Notes under the pieces: model-generated
What the model saw: only the letters and a program-made list of their open reading frames with translations
The model's database searches: none
What the model was told of the DNA's origin: nothing
Program-made: the position numbers and the translations under genes
Assembly: GCF_024979315.1 (NCBI RefSeq)
Contig: NZ_JANLCK010000001.1
Coordinates: forward strand, 372,001 to 436,000
DNA from: Herbiconiux oxytropis
GTDB lineage: Bacteria > Actinomycetota > Actinomycetes > Actinomycetales > Microbacteriaceae
Reading direction: 5' to 3'
Length of the DNA stretch: 64,000 nucleotides
In this document: one piece after another, positions 1-6,102 of the stretch
Position numbering within the stretch: position 1 is the stretch's first letter
Layout of the letters: each line of letters begins with the position of its first letter

Positions 1-501
1 GTGCAGCCCCGTGCGGATCACGAGGTTTCCGAATTCGACCCGATCGTCGCCCTGCGCCACGAACCGCGGATAGGCCGACGCCCGGCCCGCCGGCTGCGCG
101 ATCAGGGTCGGCAGCGGCGAGCCCGCGCGCGGCCGCGGCTCGAATCCGTTCGCGAGCGCGGTGAGAGTCTGGCGCCATTCGGCGAGCCGGGCCCGCGGCG
201 ACGGCGGACGCTTCGCCCAGCGCTGCAGCAGCAGGGCCCCACCGATCCACACCGCGAGCACGAGCACGGCGATGGCCAGGTCGCGGTAGTCGTCCGGCCC
301 GGTGTCGTTGTCGCCGTACCCGTCGACACGGATGCCGTTGGCCATGAACACGATGAAGCAGTACCAGAGCATGAGGCTCCAGGTGACGTGCACGAGCATC
401 TGTCGCCGGGTGGGAACCCAGGCCGGGCGGGCGCTCCGCCGCTGCGTCGCCATGGCCGCTGCCACCTCGGTGGGAGGGGCGGTGAGCCAGTGCGAATCCA
501 C
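1..501 (-). CDS. Membrane protein of unknown function, 3' end cut by the window
   Basis: The first 167 codons of a minus-strand gene are present; the rest lies beyond base 1. The GTG at 499-501 is the likely start (N-terminus VDSHWLTAPP). Two hydrophobic stretches follow at about residues 32-54 (LVHVTWSLMLWYCFIVFMA) and 70-88 (LAIAVLVLAVWIGGALLL), joined by a short acidic loop (DGYGDNDTGPDD). After them comes a soluble region containing YPRFVAQGDDRVEFGNL, which resembles actinobacterial two-helix membrane proteins with a cytoplasmic C-terminal domain. I cannot assign a role. It is divergent from the DUF2256/DUF3253 gene that begins 84 bases away. The plus strand is also open here, but only the minus-strand product has coherent membrane-protein composition. 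Confidence 0.7.
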   Translation of the reverse strand, partial: MDSHWLTAPPTEVAAAMATQRRSARPAWVPTRRQMLVHVTWSLMLWYCFIVFMANGIRVDGYGDNDTGPDDYRDLAIAVLVLAVWIGGALLLQRWAKRPPSPRARLAEWRQTLTALANGFEPRPRAGSPLPTLIAQPAGRASAYPRFVAQGDDRVEFGNLVIRTGLH

Positions 502-585
502 CGTCCCACCGTACCGAGATCAGGCCCTGACGGCCTGCTCCCGCGACCCACCGGGCTTGCGCGAAGAGCCGATGGAGGCTTGGTT

Positions 586-975
586 ATGACCATGGCACGA
601 TCGAGCACTCCCGAGCATCCGCCGAAGGTCTGCGCTTCCTGCGGGCGGACCATCGAGTGGCGGGCCAAGTGGGCGCGATCATGGGACGACGTGCGCTACT
701 GCTCCACCGGGTGCCGGCGGCGCGGCGTCACGGCCGGCGACCTCGAACTCGAGAAGACGATCCTCGATGCCCTCCACCGCCGACCCGGCGGAGCGACCCT
801 GGAACTCGACGACGTCCCGGGCCCATCGGCCGGTGCCGCCCACGGCCACCGGGAGCAGGTGCGCCGAGCTGCCCGCCGCCTCGCCGACCGTGACCTCGTC
901 GAGTGGCTGCAGCAGGGTCATCCTGTCGACCCCTCCACGGCCAGAGGTGCGGCCGCCATCCGCCTCCGGAGGTAG
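586..975 (+). CDS. DUF2256 plus DUF3253 fusion protein
   Basis: A 129-residue protein. Residues about 12-48 match the DUF2256 zinc-ribbon-like pattern: CASCGR, then WRAKWARSWDDVRYCS and a final Cys in TGCR. The rest (about 53-129, from LELEKTILDALHRR) matches DUF3253, a small winged-helix-like domain. Both domains usually occur as separate small proteins, often near photolyase or cryptochrome genes; no such gene is seen here. The ATG at 586 was chosen because the family N-terminus lies just before the CxxC motif; the same frame stays open far upstream, but that extension is arginine-rich noise opposite the neighbouring gene. The gene ends six bases before the convergent stress-protein gene. 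Biochemical role unknown. Confidence 0.85.
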   Translation: MTMARSSTPEHPPKVCASCGRTIEWRAKWARSWDDVRYCSTGCRRRGVTAGDLELEKTILDALHRRPGGATLELDDVPGPSAGAAHGHREQVRRAARRLADRDLVEWLQQGHPVDPSTARGAAAIRLRR

Positions 976-981
976 CCCGCG

Positions 982-1461
982 CTACAGGTCGATCTTCTCG
1001 TTCTCGATGTCCATCGGCGCGCCCGTGACCTTCGACTTCACGAAGCTGAACACCGTGGCGAGCGTGGAGCCGGGGGTGTCCCAGTACTCCGCCGAGTCGG
1101 CGTGCACGATCAGCGCGCGCACGGAGGGATCGGTGCGACCCCCGGGGAACCAGGCCTCCACGCTCGGGTCCCACATCTCGTCGATGTAGCTCTGCTCGGT
1201 GGTGAGCTCGGCGTGCCCGGTGACCGAGACCCAGGAGTCGTTCGAGCTGAAGGCCAGGTTCACGACAGGGCTCTTCTCGAGCCGGATCGCCGTCGAGGAC
1301 TCGGCGCTGACGAGGAACCAGAGGTCGCCGTCGAACCGGTGGTGCTGCTGCATGGCGAACGGCTGCGACACCGGGTGCCCGGCGTCGTCGAGGGTCACGA
1401 TCATCGTGAGCGGGAAGTCGTCGAGCAGGTCGGCCAGGGTCTCGAAGTCGGTGCCGGTCAT
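982..1461 (-). CDS. Pyridoxamine 5'-phosphate oxidase-fold general stress protein
   Basis: A 159-residue protein of the split-barrel flavin-binding fold (general stress protein 26 type). Visible family features are an N-terminal helix (FETLADLLDDFPLTMIVTLDDAGHPVSQPF), a central strand GDLWFLVSAESSTAIRLEKSPVVNLAF, then WVSVTGHAEL, and the C-terminal EYWDTPGS strand. Members bind FMN or FAD and are induced by stress, but most have no proven reaction. The length is normal for the family. It is divergent from the S4-domain gene at 1572. No operon partner is evident. Confidence 0.85.
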   Translation of the reverse strand: MTGTDFETLADLLDDFPLTMIVTLDDAGHPVSQPFAMQQHHRFDGDLWFLVSAESSTAIRLEKSPVVNLAFSSNDSWVSVTGHAELTTEQSYIDEMWDPSVEAWFPGGRTDPSVRALIVHADSAEYWDTPGSTLATVFSFVKSKVTGAPMDIENEKIDL

Positions 1462-1559
1462 GGGTGCTCCAATCGGTGGGTGAGAAATTTCACGCTACGC
1501 CCGGGCGCCCGGGCCGCCTAGGGGTGGCGGATGCCACCTCCGGGCCCCGCGACGACGGC

Positions 1560-1565
1560 TAGCAT
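1560..1565 (+). promoter_or_regulatory. Candidate -10 box (TAGCAT) for a leaderless S4-domain mRNA
   Basis: TAGCAT fits the actinobacterial -10 consensus TANNNT and ends six bases before the ATG at 1572, so transcription would start at or very near the start codon. No Shine-Dalgarno sequence precedes that ATG, which agrees with a leaderless transcript. No convincing -35 is visible. Confidence 0.4.
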
Positions 1566-1571
1566 TCCAGC

Positions 1572-1799
1572 ATGACGAACCCCGGTCCGATCGACGACGT
1601 CTCCATCGGCGGAGAGATGATCCGCCTCGGCCAGTTCGTGAAGTTCGCGGGCCTTCTCGACAGCGGCGGAACCGTGAAGGAGGCCATCGCCGACGGCGAC
1701 ATCACGGTGAACGGCGAGGTCGACCTCCGACGTGGCCGCCAGCTGCACCCCGGCGACGTCGTCGCCTTCGAGGAGCGTCGGGCCCGCGTCTGCGCCTGA
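1572..1799 (+). CDS. Small RNA-binding S4-domain protein
   Basis: A 75-residue stand-alone S4 domain of the YaaA/YbcJ type. The characteristic pattern is visible: IRLGQFVKFAGLLDSGGTVKEAIADGDI, VNGEVDLRRGRQLHPGDVV. The fold binds structured RNA and occurs in ribosome-associated or ribosome-quality-control proteins such as RqcP; the specific role of this one cannot be read from sequence. The start is fixed by the family N-terminus. It ends 22 bases before the convergent alcohol-dehydrogenase-like gene. Confidence 0.85.
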   Translation: MTNPGPIDDVSIGGEMIRLGQFVKFAGLLDSGGTVKEAIADGDITVNGEVDLRRGRQLHPGDVVAFEERRARVCA

Positions 1800-1821
1800 G
1801 GGCTCCCGACCGCGGCTGAGG

Positions 1822-2799
1822 TCAGAAGCGGAGGAGGATCTTGCCGGCGCGGCCGGGAGCCGCACTGGCCGCCGCCGCCTCGCGAGCCTCCTCGAACGGG
1901 AACACCGCCTCGACCGGCAGCTCCACCTGGCCGGAGCCGACGCGCTCGAAGAGCTCACCGAACAGCGCCGAGCGCTTGGCGGCATCCATCTCCCGGCTCA
2001 CGCGGCTGCCCCAGAAGCCCTTGACCGTGACGTCCTTGAAGATGAGGGCACCGGACGAGATCTGCAGGTCGCCCGATCCCATGGCGCCGAACGACACGAG
2101 AGTGCCGCCCTCTCCCAGCAGCCCGAGCAGGTCGGCCGACGCGCTGCCACCGACGGAGTCGACCGCCGCCACGGGGCTGCCGCCGTCGAGCACCGCCGCC
2201 GCGGCCTTCTCCCAGCCCGCGCTCTCGGTCGAGACCACGTCATGGATGCCGATGGCCGCGAGCTCGTCGACACCGGCGTCGCGGCGCACCAGTCCGAGCA
2301 CGCGCACTCCACGGAGCGCGCCGAACCGGGCCACGAGCCGGCCGACCGCACCGTTCGCCGTATTCTGCACGATCCAGTCGCCGGGCGAGACGCCGAGGTG
2401 GTCGAGCAGGCTGAGAGCGCTGAAGGGCATCGAGATGAGCTGCGCCGCGGTCTCGTCGGCGATGCCATCGGGCACCGGGATGAGACCGGCGGCCCTCGCC
2501 ACGAAGTGCTCCGCCCACACGCCGAAGGTTCCGCCCGTGACGACGCGCTGGCCGACCCGCAGCGACGTCACGCCCTCGCCGAGCGCGTCGACCACCCCGA
2601 CGGCCTCGGTTCCGGATGCCGCCGGCAGCGACGGCTTGAAGCCGTAGGTCCCGCGGATGGTCCACAGATCGTGGTTGTGGATGGGCGACAGCACGGTGCG
2701 CACGCGCACCTCTCCCGCACCGGGTTCGGGCAGAGGGAGGTCGGTGACCTCGAGGACATCGGTGGCTTCGCCGAAGGAGGAATGAGTGAGCGCGCGCAT
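1822..2799 (-). CDS. Zinc-independent MDR-family quinone/alcohol oxidoreductase
   Basis: A 325-residue medium-chain dehydrogenase/reductase. The N-terminal GroES-like domain starts MRALTHSSFGEATDVLEVTDLP. A nucleotide-binding fold follows (WIVQNTANGAVGRLVARFGALRGVRVLGL), close to the AxGxxG dinucleotide motif. The cysteine cluster of structural-zinc alcohol dehydrogenases is absent, so a quinone oxidoreductase or enoyl reductase type using NADPH is most likely. The ATG at 2797-2799 was chosen at the family N-terminus; the frame is open 432 bases further upstream, but that part is the antisense of the repeat-peptide gene. It is divergent from the repeat-peptide operon at 2971. Substrate unknown. 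Confidence 0.85.
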   Translation of the reverse strand: MRALTHSSFGEATDVLEVTDLPLPEPGAGEVRVRTVLSPIHNHDLWTIRGTYGFKPSLPAASGTEAVGVVDALGEGVTSLRVGQRVVTGGTFGVWAEHFVARAAGLIPVPDGIADETAAQLISMPFSALSLLDHLGVSPGDWIVQNTANGAVGRLVARFGALRGVRVLGLVRRDAGVDELAAIGIHDVVSTESAGWEKAAAAVLDGGSPVAAVDSVGGSASADLLGLLGEGGTLVSFGAMGSGDLQISSGALIFKDVTVKGFWGSRVSREMDAAKRSALFGELFERVGSGQVELPVEAVFPFEEAREAAAASAAPGRAGKILLRF

Positions 2800-2970
2800 G
2801 TCGCCACGGTACTGCGCCGGCCTGTACCCGGCCCGAGCACGGTGCACCGACCCGATGCACGACGCCCTCGGTCGTCCTACCCGGATGCGACAGGGAGAGG
2901 ATGCGGGCGGTCGGGGGCCGGGCGTACGCTTCGAGCGACGGCATCGAGCCGCCCTGTGAGAGGAGATCAG

Positions 2971-3228
2971 ATGGCAATCGACGACGACGACATCACGACC
3001 GACGCCGCCGCGGGCGGCGAGGGGACCGCCGACGGCGGAGCGAACCCGGGCGGGCACGACGGCGGAGCCGACGGCTCGGCTGCCGGCGGCGAGGGCCCGG
3101 CCGACGGCGGAGCCAACCCCGACGGCCACGACGGCGGAGCCGACGGCTCGGCCGACGAGGGAGAGGGTCCGGCCGACGGCGGAGCCAACCCCGGTGGCCA
3201 CGACGGCGGGGCCGACGGCTCGGCGTGA
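2971..3228 (+). CDS. Repeat-containing acidic small protein, possible modified-peptide precursor
   Basis: An 85-residue protein with an acidic leader (MAIDDDDITTDAA) followed by three tandem 24-residue units (residues 14-37, 38-61, 62-85). Each unit has the form GEG(T/P)ADGGANP(G/D)GHDGGADGSA, and the last ends exactly at the stop codon. It contains almost only Gly, Ala, Asp, Glu, Asn, Pro, His and Ser, with one His per repeat and no Cys. AGGAGA lies four bases before the ATG. The TGA overlaps the GTG of the JmjC-cupin gene (GTGA), implying coupled translation. It lacks any catalytic fold. The architecture, short leader plus identical cores next to an oxygenase, suggests a substrate peptide; that is inference. 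A disordered or structural protein is the alternative. Confidence 0.7.
   Translation: MAIDDDDITTDAAAGGEGTADGGANPGGHDGGADGSAAGGEGPADGGANPDGHDGGADGSADEGEGPADGGANPGGHDGGADGSA
3010..3225 (+). repeat. Three tandem 72-bp coding repeats
   Basis: Units at 3010-3081, 3082-3153 and 3154-3225 are in frame and encode the 24-residue repeat of the small protein. Divergence is greatest at the start of each unit (ACC/CCG at Thr/Pro; Ala-Gly against Asp-Glu). The second half of each unit, encoding GHDGGADGSA, is nearly invariant. The repeat array stops exactly at the termination codon. Confidence 0.9.
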
Positions 3229-4559
3229 CACTCGATTCCGTGCGCGGAACGACGGGCGGGCCGGGATCGGGTGACACCGACGCCCGGCCCGCGCTGTCGC
3301 GCTGCATAGACGTCTCCCCCGACACCTTCGCTGCGGAGTACTGGGGGCGCCGGGCGCTGCTCTCGCCCGCCTCGGGCCTGCACGCCGACTTCTCCGACCT
3401 GTTCAGCGCCTCGGCGGTCGACGAACTCGTGCGGGAGCGCGGCCTCCGCACCCCCTTCATCCGCATGGCGCACGAAGGATCGGTGCTGCCGCCCGCCTCG
3501 TTCACCGCCTCCGGGGGCTTCGGCGCCGAGGTCGGCGACCAGGTGAGCTCGGAGAAGGTGCTCGCCGAGTTCGCGGCCGGAGCCACCATCGTGCTGCAGG
3601 GGCTGCACCGCGTGTGGCCCCCGCTGATCGACTTCACGAGGCGCCTTGTCGACGACATCGGGCATCCGGCGCAGGTGAACGCGTATGTGACTCCGGCGTC
3701 GTCCCGCGGCTTCGACCCCCACTACGACGTGCACGACGTGTTCGTGCTGCAGATCGCCGGCGAGAAGCACTGGCGCATCCACGCTCCCGTGCACCCGGAT
3801 CCGCTCCGCGACCAGCCGTGGACCGACCACAAGGCCGCCGTCGCCGAAGCGGCGCTCGGCGAGCCCGTGATCGACGCTGTGCTGCGGCCGGGCGACGCGC
3901 TCTACCTGCCGCGCGGCTGGATCCACTCGGCGACGGCGCTCGGCGGCACCTCCGTGCACCTCACCGTGGGAATGTCGGCGTACACGCGGGCCGATGTGGT
4001 GCGGGCTCTGGTCTCGACGCTCGGCGCGCACGAGTCGCTCCGTGAGTCGCTGCCGCTCGGGGTCGACTGGGCCGATGCAGAGGCTGTGCGGCCTGTCGTC
4101 GAGCAGGTCGTGGGCGAGATGGTGGCGGCGCTCACCGGTGGCGGCACGCGCGTGAGCCCAGCCGCTGACTCCGGTGCCGGTGCTGGCGCTGATGCCCAGG
4201 ATGCTCTGGTCTCCCGCACGCTCGCACGCAGATTCGCCGAGGCGACTCGGCCCGAACCCGTCGCTCCGCTCGCCACGATCGATGCGATCGCGTCGCTCGG
4301 GGCGGCCTCGGTGGTGCGGTGGCGGGGATCGCTCGCCGCTCGCGTCGAGTCGCTGCCCGGTGACGACGGCGCATCCGGAAAGGTGCGGATAATCACGCCC
4401 TCGAAGTCGCTCACGCTCCCGGGAGAGACCGAGGCCGCCGTGCGCCGGCTGCACGAGGGCGGCCCCGTGCCGCTCGCCGAACTGCCGGGGCTCGACGACG
4501 CCGACGCCGTGGTGGTGGTGCGCCGGTTGCTGCGCGAGGGCATCCTGGTGCCGGCGTGA
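3225..4559 (+). CDS. JmjC-domain cupin oxygenase (ROX/NO66/YcfD-like)
   Basis: A 444-residue protein of the cupin_4/JmjC family, Fe(II)- and 2-oxoglutarate-dependent protein hydroxylases. The N-terminal part (FAAEYWGRRALL, about residues 35-46) matches the family. The metal triad is visible as H166 and D168 in FDPHYDVHDVF and H234 in LPRGWIHSA. KHWRIH at about 181-186 probably contacts the cosubstrate. A C-terminal winged-helix-like extension (VVVVRRLLREGILV) fits ribosomal oxygenases. Known relatives hydroxylate Arg or His of ribosomal proteins. The GTG start at 3225 overlaps the stop of the repeat-peptide gene, and a sucrase/ferredoxin-like gene follows after ten bases. Target protein unknown; the adjacent peptide is a candidate. 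Confidence 0.85.
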   Translation: MTLDSVRGTTGGPGSGDTDARPALSRCIDVSPDTFAAEYWGRRALLSPASGLHADFSDLFSASAVDELVRERGLRTPFIRMAHEGSVLPPASFTASGGFGAEVGDQVSSEKVLAEFAAGATIVLQGLHRVWPPLIDFTRRLVDDIGHPAQVNAYVTPASSRGFDPHYDVHDVFVLQIAGEKHWRIHAPVHPDPLRDQPWTDHKAAVAEAALGEPVIDAVLRPGDALYLPRGWIHSATALGGTSVHLTVGMSAYTRADVVRALVSTLGAHESLRESLPLGVDWADAEAVRPVVEQVVGEMVAALTGGGTRVSPAADSGAGAGADAQDALVSRTLARRFAEATRPEPVAPLATIDAIASLGAASVVRWRGSLAARVESLPGDDGASGKVRIITPSKSLTLPGETEAAVRRLHEGGPVPLAELPGLDDADAVVVVRRLLREGILVPA

Positions 4560-4569
4560 GAGCTGCGGC

Positions 4570-5472
4570 GTGACCATCGAGTGGCGGCCGTGCAGCGATC
4601 GCGCTCGCGAGCGCGACGATCCGCTCGTGGCCACCGGGTCGCGCGGGCTGCAGTGGTTCCTGGTCGAGATCTCGGGCGCCTGGGGCACGCGGGCGTTCCT
4701 CGATCCGCCGTTCGACACCGAGCTGGGGCGTGCGCTCGTGACGCGCATCGAGGCGGCCGGGATGCGACCGCTCGCCATCCGCCGCACCGGTCGTCGCGAG
4801 GCGCAGACCACGTGGCGCTGGGCCTTCGTCGACTCCCGTCCCGGCCACGAGGTGGTGCGCTGGGGCGAGGTCGGCTCCCCCGCCGAGCTGCTCGAGGTGC
4901 CGCTCGACGGGTCGACGGGCGCGGTCTCGGAGCGGCCGCTGTTCGCCGTCTGCGCCCATGCCCGGCACGACCAGTGCTGCGCCGTGCGGGGCCGGCAGGT
5001 GGTCACCCGGCTGGCCGAGGCGTTCCCCGACGAGACCTGGGAGTGCTCGCACCTCGGCGGCGACCGGTTCGCGGGAACGATGGTGCTCTTCCCGCACGGC
5101 CTCTACTACGGCAAGGTCGACGATGCGGATGCCGCGCACGTGGCCGAGGCGTATCTCGACGGGCGGGTGGTGGACGAGTTCTACCGCGGTCGCAGCTCGC
5201 TCACCCACCCCGTGCAGGCCGCGCAGCACTTCGCACGCGAGGAGTTCGGCGACGACGGGCTCGACGCCTATCCCCCACTCGACGAGCGCTGGCACGGAGA
5301 CGGCGATCCCGTCCTGGGGGCGGCGCACTGGACGGTGCGGCTGGGCGATGCGGCGGGGCCCATCACCGTCGAGCTCGCCGAGCACCTGTCGGAGCCCCTG
5401 CTGAGCACCTGCGCCGCCACCCGCTCGGGGCGGGTGCGCCAGTGGGAGCTGCGCGGAATCGCCCGCGACTGA
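4570..5472 (+). CDS. Sucrase/ferredoxin-like thioredoxin-fold [2Fe-2S] protein
   Basis: A 300-residue protein of the sucraseferredoxin-like family. The C-terminal half has the thioredoxin-like ferredoxin pattern: C128 in FAVCAHARHDQCC with C136/C137, and C159 in WECSHLGGDRFAGT, enough ligands for a [2Fe-2S] cluster. C8 in WRPCSD is also typical. The family name is misleading: sucrase activity is doubtful, and electron transfer is the more likely role. The GTG at 4570 begins ten bases after the JmjC-cupin stop, with no strong Shine-Dalgarno, which suggests coupled translation. In context it could supply electrons to the oxygenase, for example by keeping its iron ferrous; this is inference. Confidence 0.8.
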   Translation: MTIEWRPCSDRARERDDPLVATGSRGLQWFLVEISGAWGTRAFLDPPFDTELGRALVTRIEAAGMRPLAIRRTGRREAQTTWRWAFVDSRPGHEVVRWGEVGSPAELLEVPLDGSTGAVSERPLFAVCAHARHDQCCAVRGRQVVTRLAEAFPDETWECSHLGGDRFAGTMVLFPHGLYYGKVDDADAAHVAEAYLDGRVVDEFYRGRSSLTHPVQAAQHFAREEFGDDGLDAYPPLDERWHGDGDPVLGAAHWTVRLGDAAGPITVELAEHLSEPLLSTCAATRSGRVRQWELRGIARD

Positions 5473-5507
5473 CCCGGGACAGCCGGCTTCCCGGATCGAC
5501 TGAATGG

Positions 5508-5531
5508 TTGTTCCGACAAGGGATCTAGACT
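5508..5531 (+). promoter_or_regulatory. Candidate MarR operator and -10 box
   Basis: TTGTTCCGACAA at 5508-5519 is a perfect 4-bp-arm palindrome. It lies just upstream of TAGACT at 5526-5531, a TANNNT-type -10 box that ends six bases before the ATG of the MarR gene. A repressor bound here would block that promoter, as expected for autoregulation. The palindrome is short, so this is tentative. Confidence 0.35.
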
Positions 5532-5537
5532 CGGAGG

Positions 5538-6017
5538 ATGGACGGGGCGCGGTGGTTGACGGCTGAGCAGCTGCGGGCGTGGATCCGCCTCGAGGCCGTC
5601 GTCGAACTCCTGCCCGCCGTGCTCGACTCACAGCTCCAGCGAGACGCCCAGCTCACGCACTTCGAGTACATCGTGCTCGCGAAGCTCTCCGAGACCGACG
5701 GACGGGTGCTGCGGATGACGGCCCTCGCCGCCACCACCAACTCCACGCTCCCCCGCCTCTCCCACGTGGTGAGCCGCCTCGAGGCCCGCGGCTTCGTGGA
5801 GCGCCTCCCCTGCCCCGGCGACCGGCGCGCCACCAACGCCCACCTCACCGACGCCGGCTTCGAGAAGGTCGTCGCGACCGCCCCCGGACACGTGGAGAAC
5901 GTGCGCGAGCACGTGATCGACGCCCTCACCCCCGAGCAGGTCGCGCAGCTCGACACCATCATGGAGACCCTCCTCGAGCGCATCGACCCCGAGAACAGCC
6001 TCCGTCGCCTGCCCTGA
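5538..6017 (+). CDS. MarR-family transcriptional regulator
   Basis: A 159-residue winged-helix protein. The dimerisation helix comes first, then the DNA-binding helices with the family signature: LTHFEYIVLAKLSE, LRMTALAATTNSTLPRLSHVVSRLEARGFVERLPCPGDRRATNAHLTDAG. The wing motif GDRRATN is diagnostic. The ATG is preceded by GGAGG two bases away, so the mRNA may be leaderless. No adjacent enzyme on either side is an obvious target; the upstream ferredoxin-like gene ends 65 bases earlier in the same direction. Ligand unknown. Confidence 0.9.
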   Translation: MDGARWLTAEQLRAWIRLEAVVELLPAVLDSQLQRDAQLTHFEYIVLAKLSETDGRVLRMTALAATTNSTLPRLSHVVSRLEARGFVERLPCPGDRRATNAHLTDAGFEKVVATAPGHVENVREHVIDALTPEQVAQLDTIMETLLERIDPENSLRRLP

Positions 6018-6026
6018 CCGCCGAAA

Positions 6027-6064
6027 CGGCCCGCTCTCTCTCGCCGGAGCGGAGGAGCGGGCCG
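6027..6064. terminator. Bidirectional terminator-like hairpin
   Basis: CGGCCCGCTC (6027-6036) and its exact complement GAGCGGGCCG (6055-6064) form a 10-bp stem with an 18-base loop. It lies between the convergent MarR gene and the lamin-tail surface-protein gene. No T-run follows, as is common in high-GC actinobacteria. Confidence 0.55.
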
Positions 6065-6102
6065 CTGCTGCGGAGCCGTGTGCGAGGTGGGTCAGACCTG
6101 CG

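Noticed and set aside
1-585. Upstream extension of the DUF2256/DUF3253 frame to base 1
   Set aside because: The extension is Arg/Pro-rich and lies opposite a minus-strand gene with two clear membrane helices; the family start is at 586.
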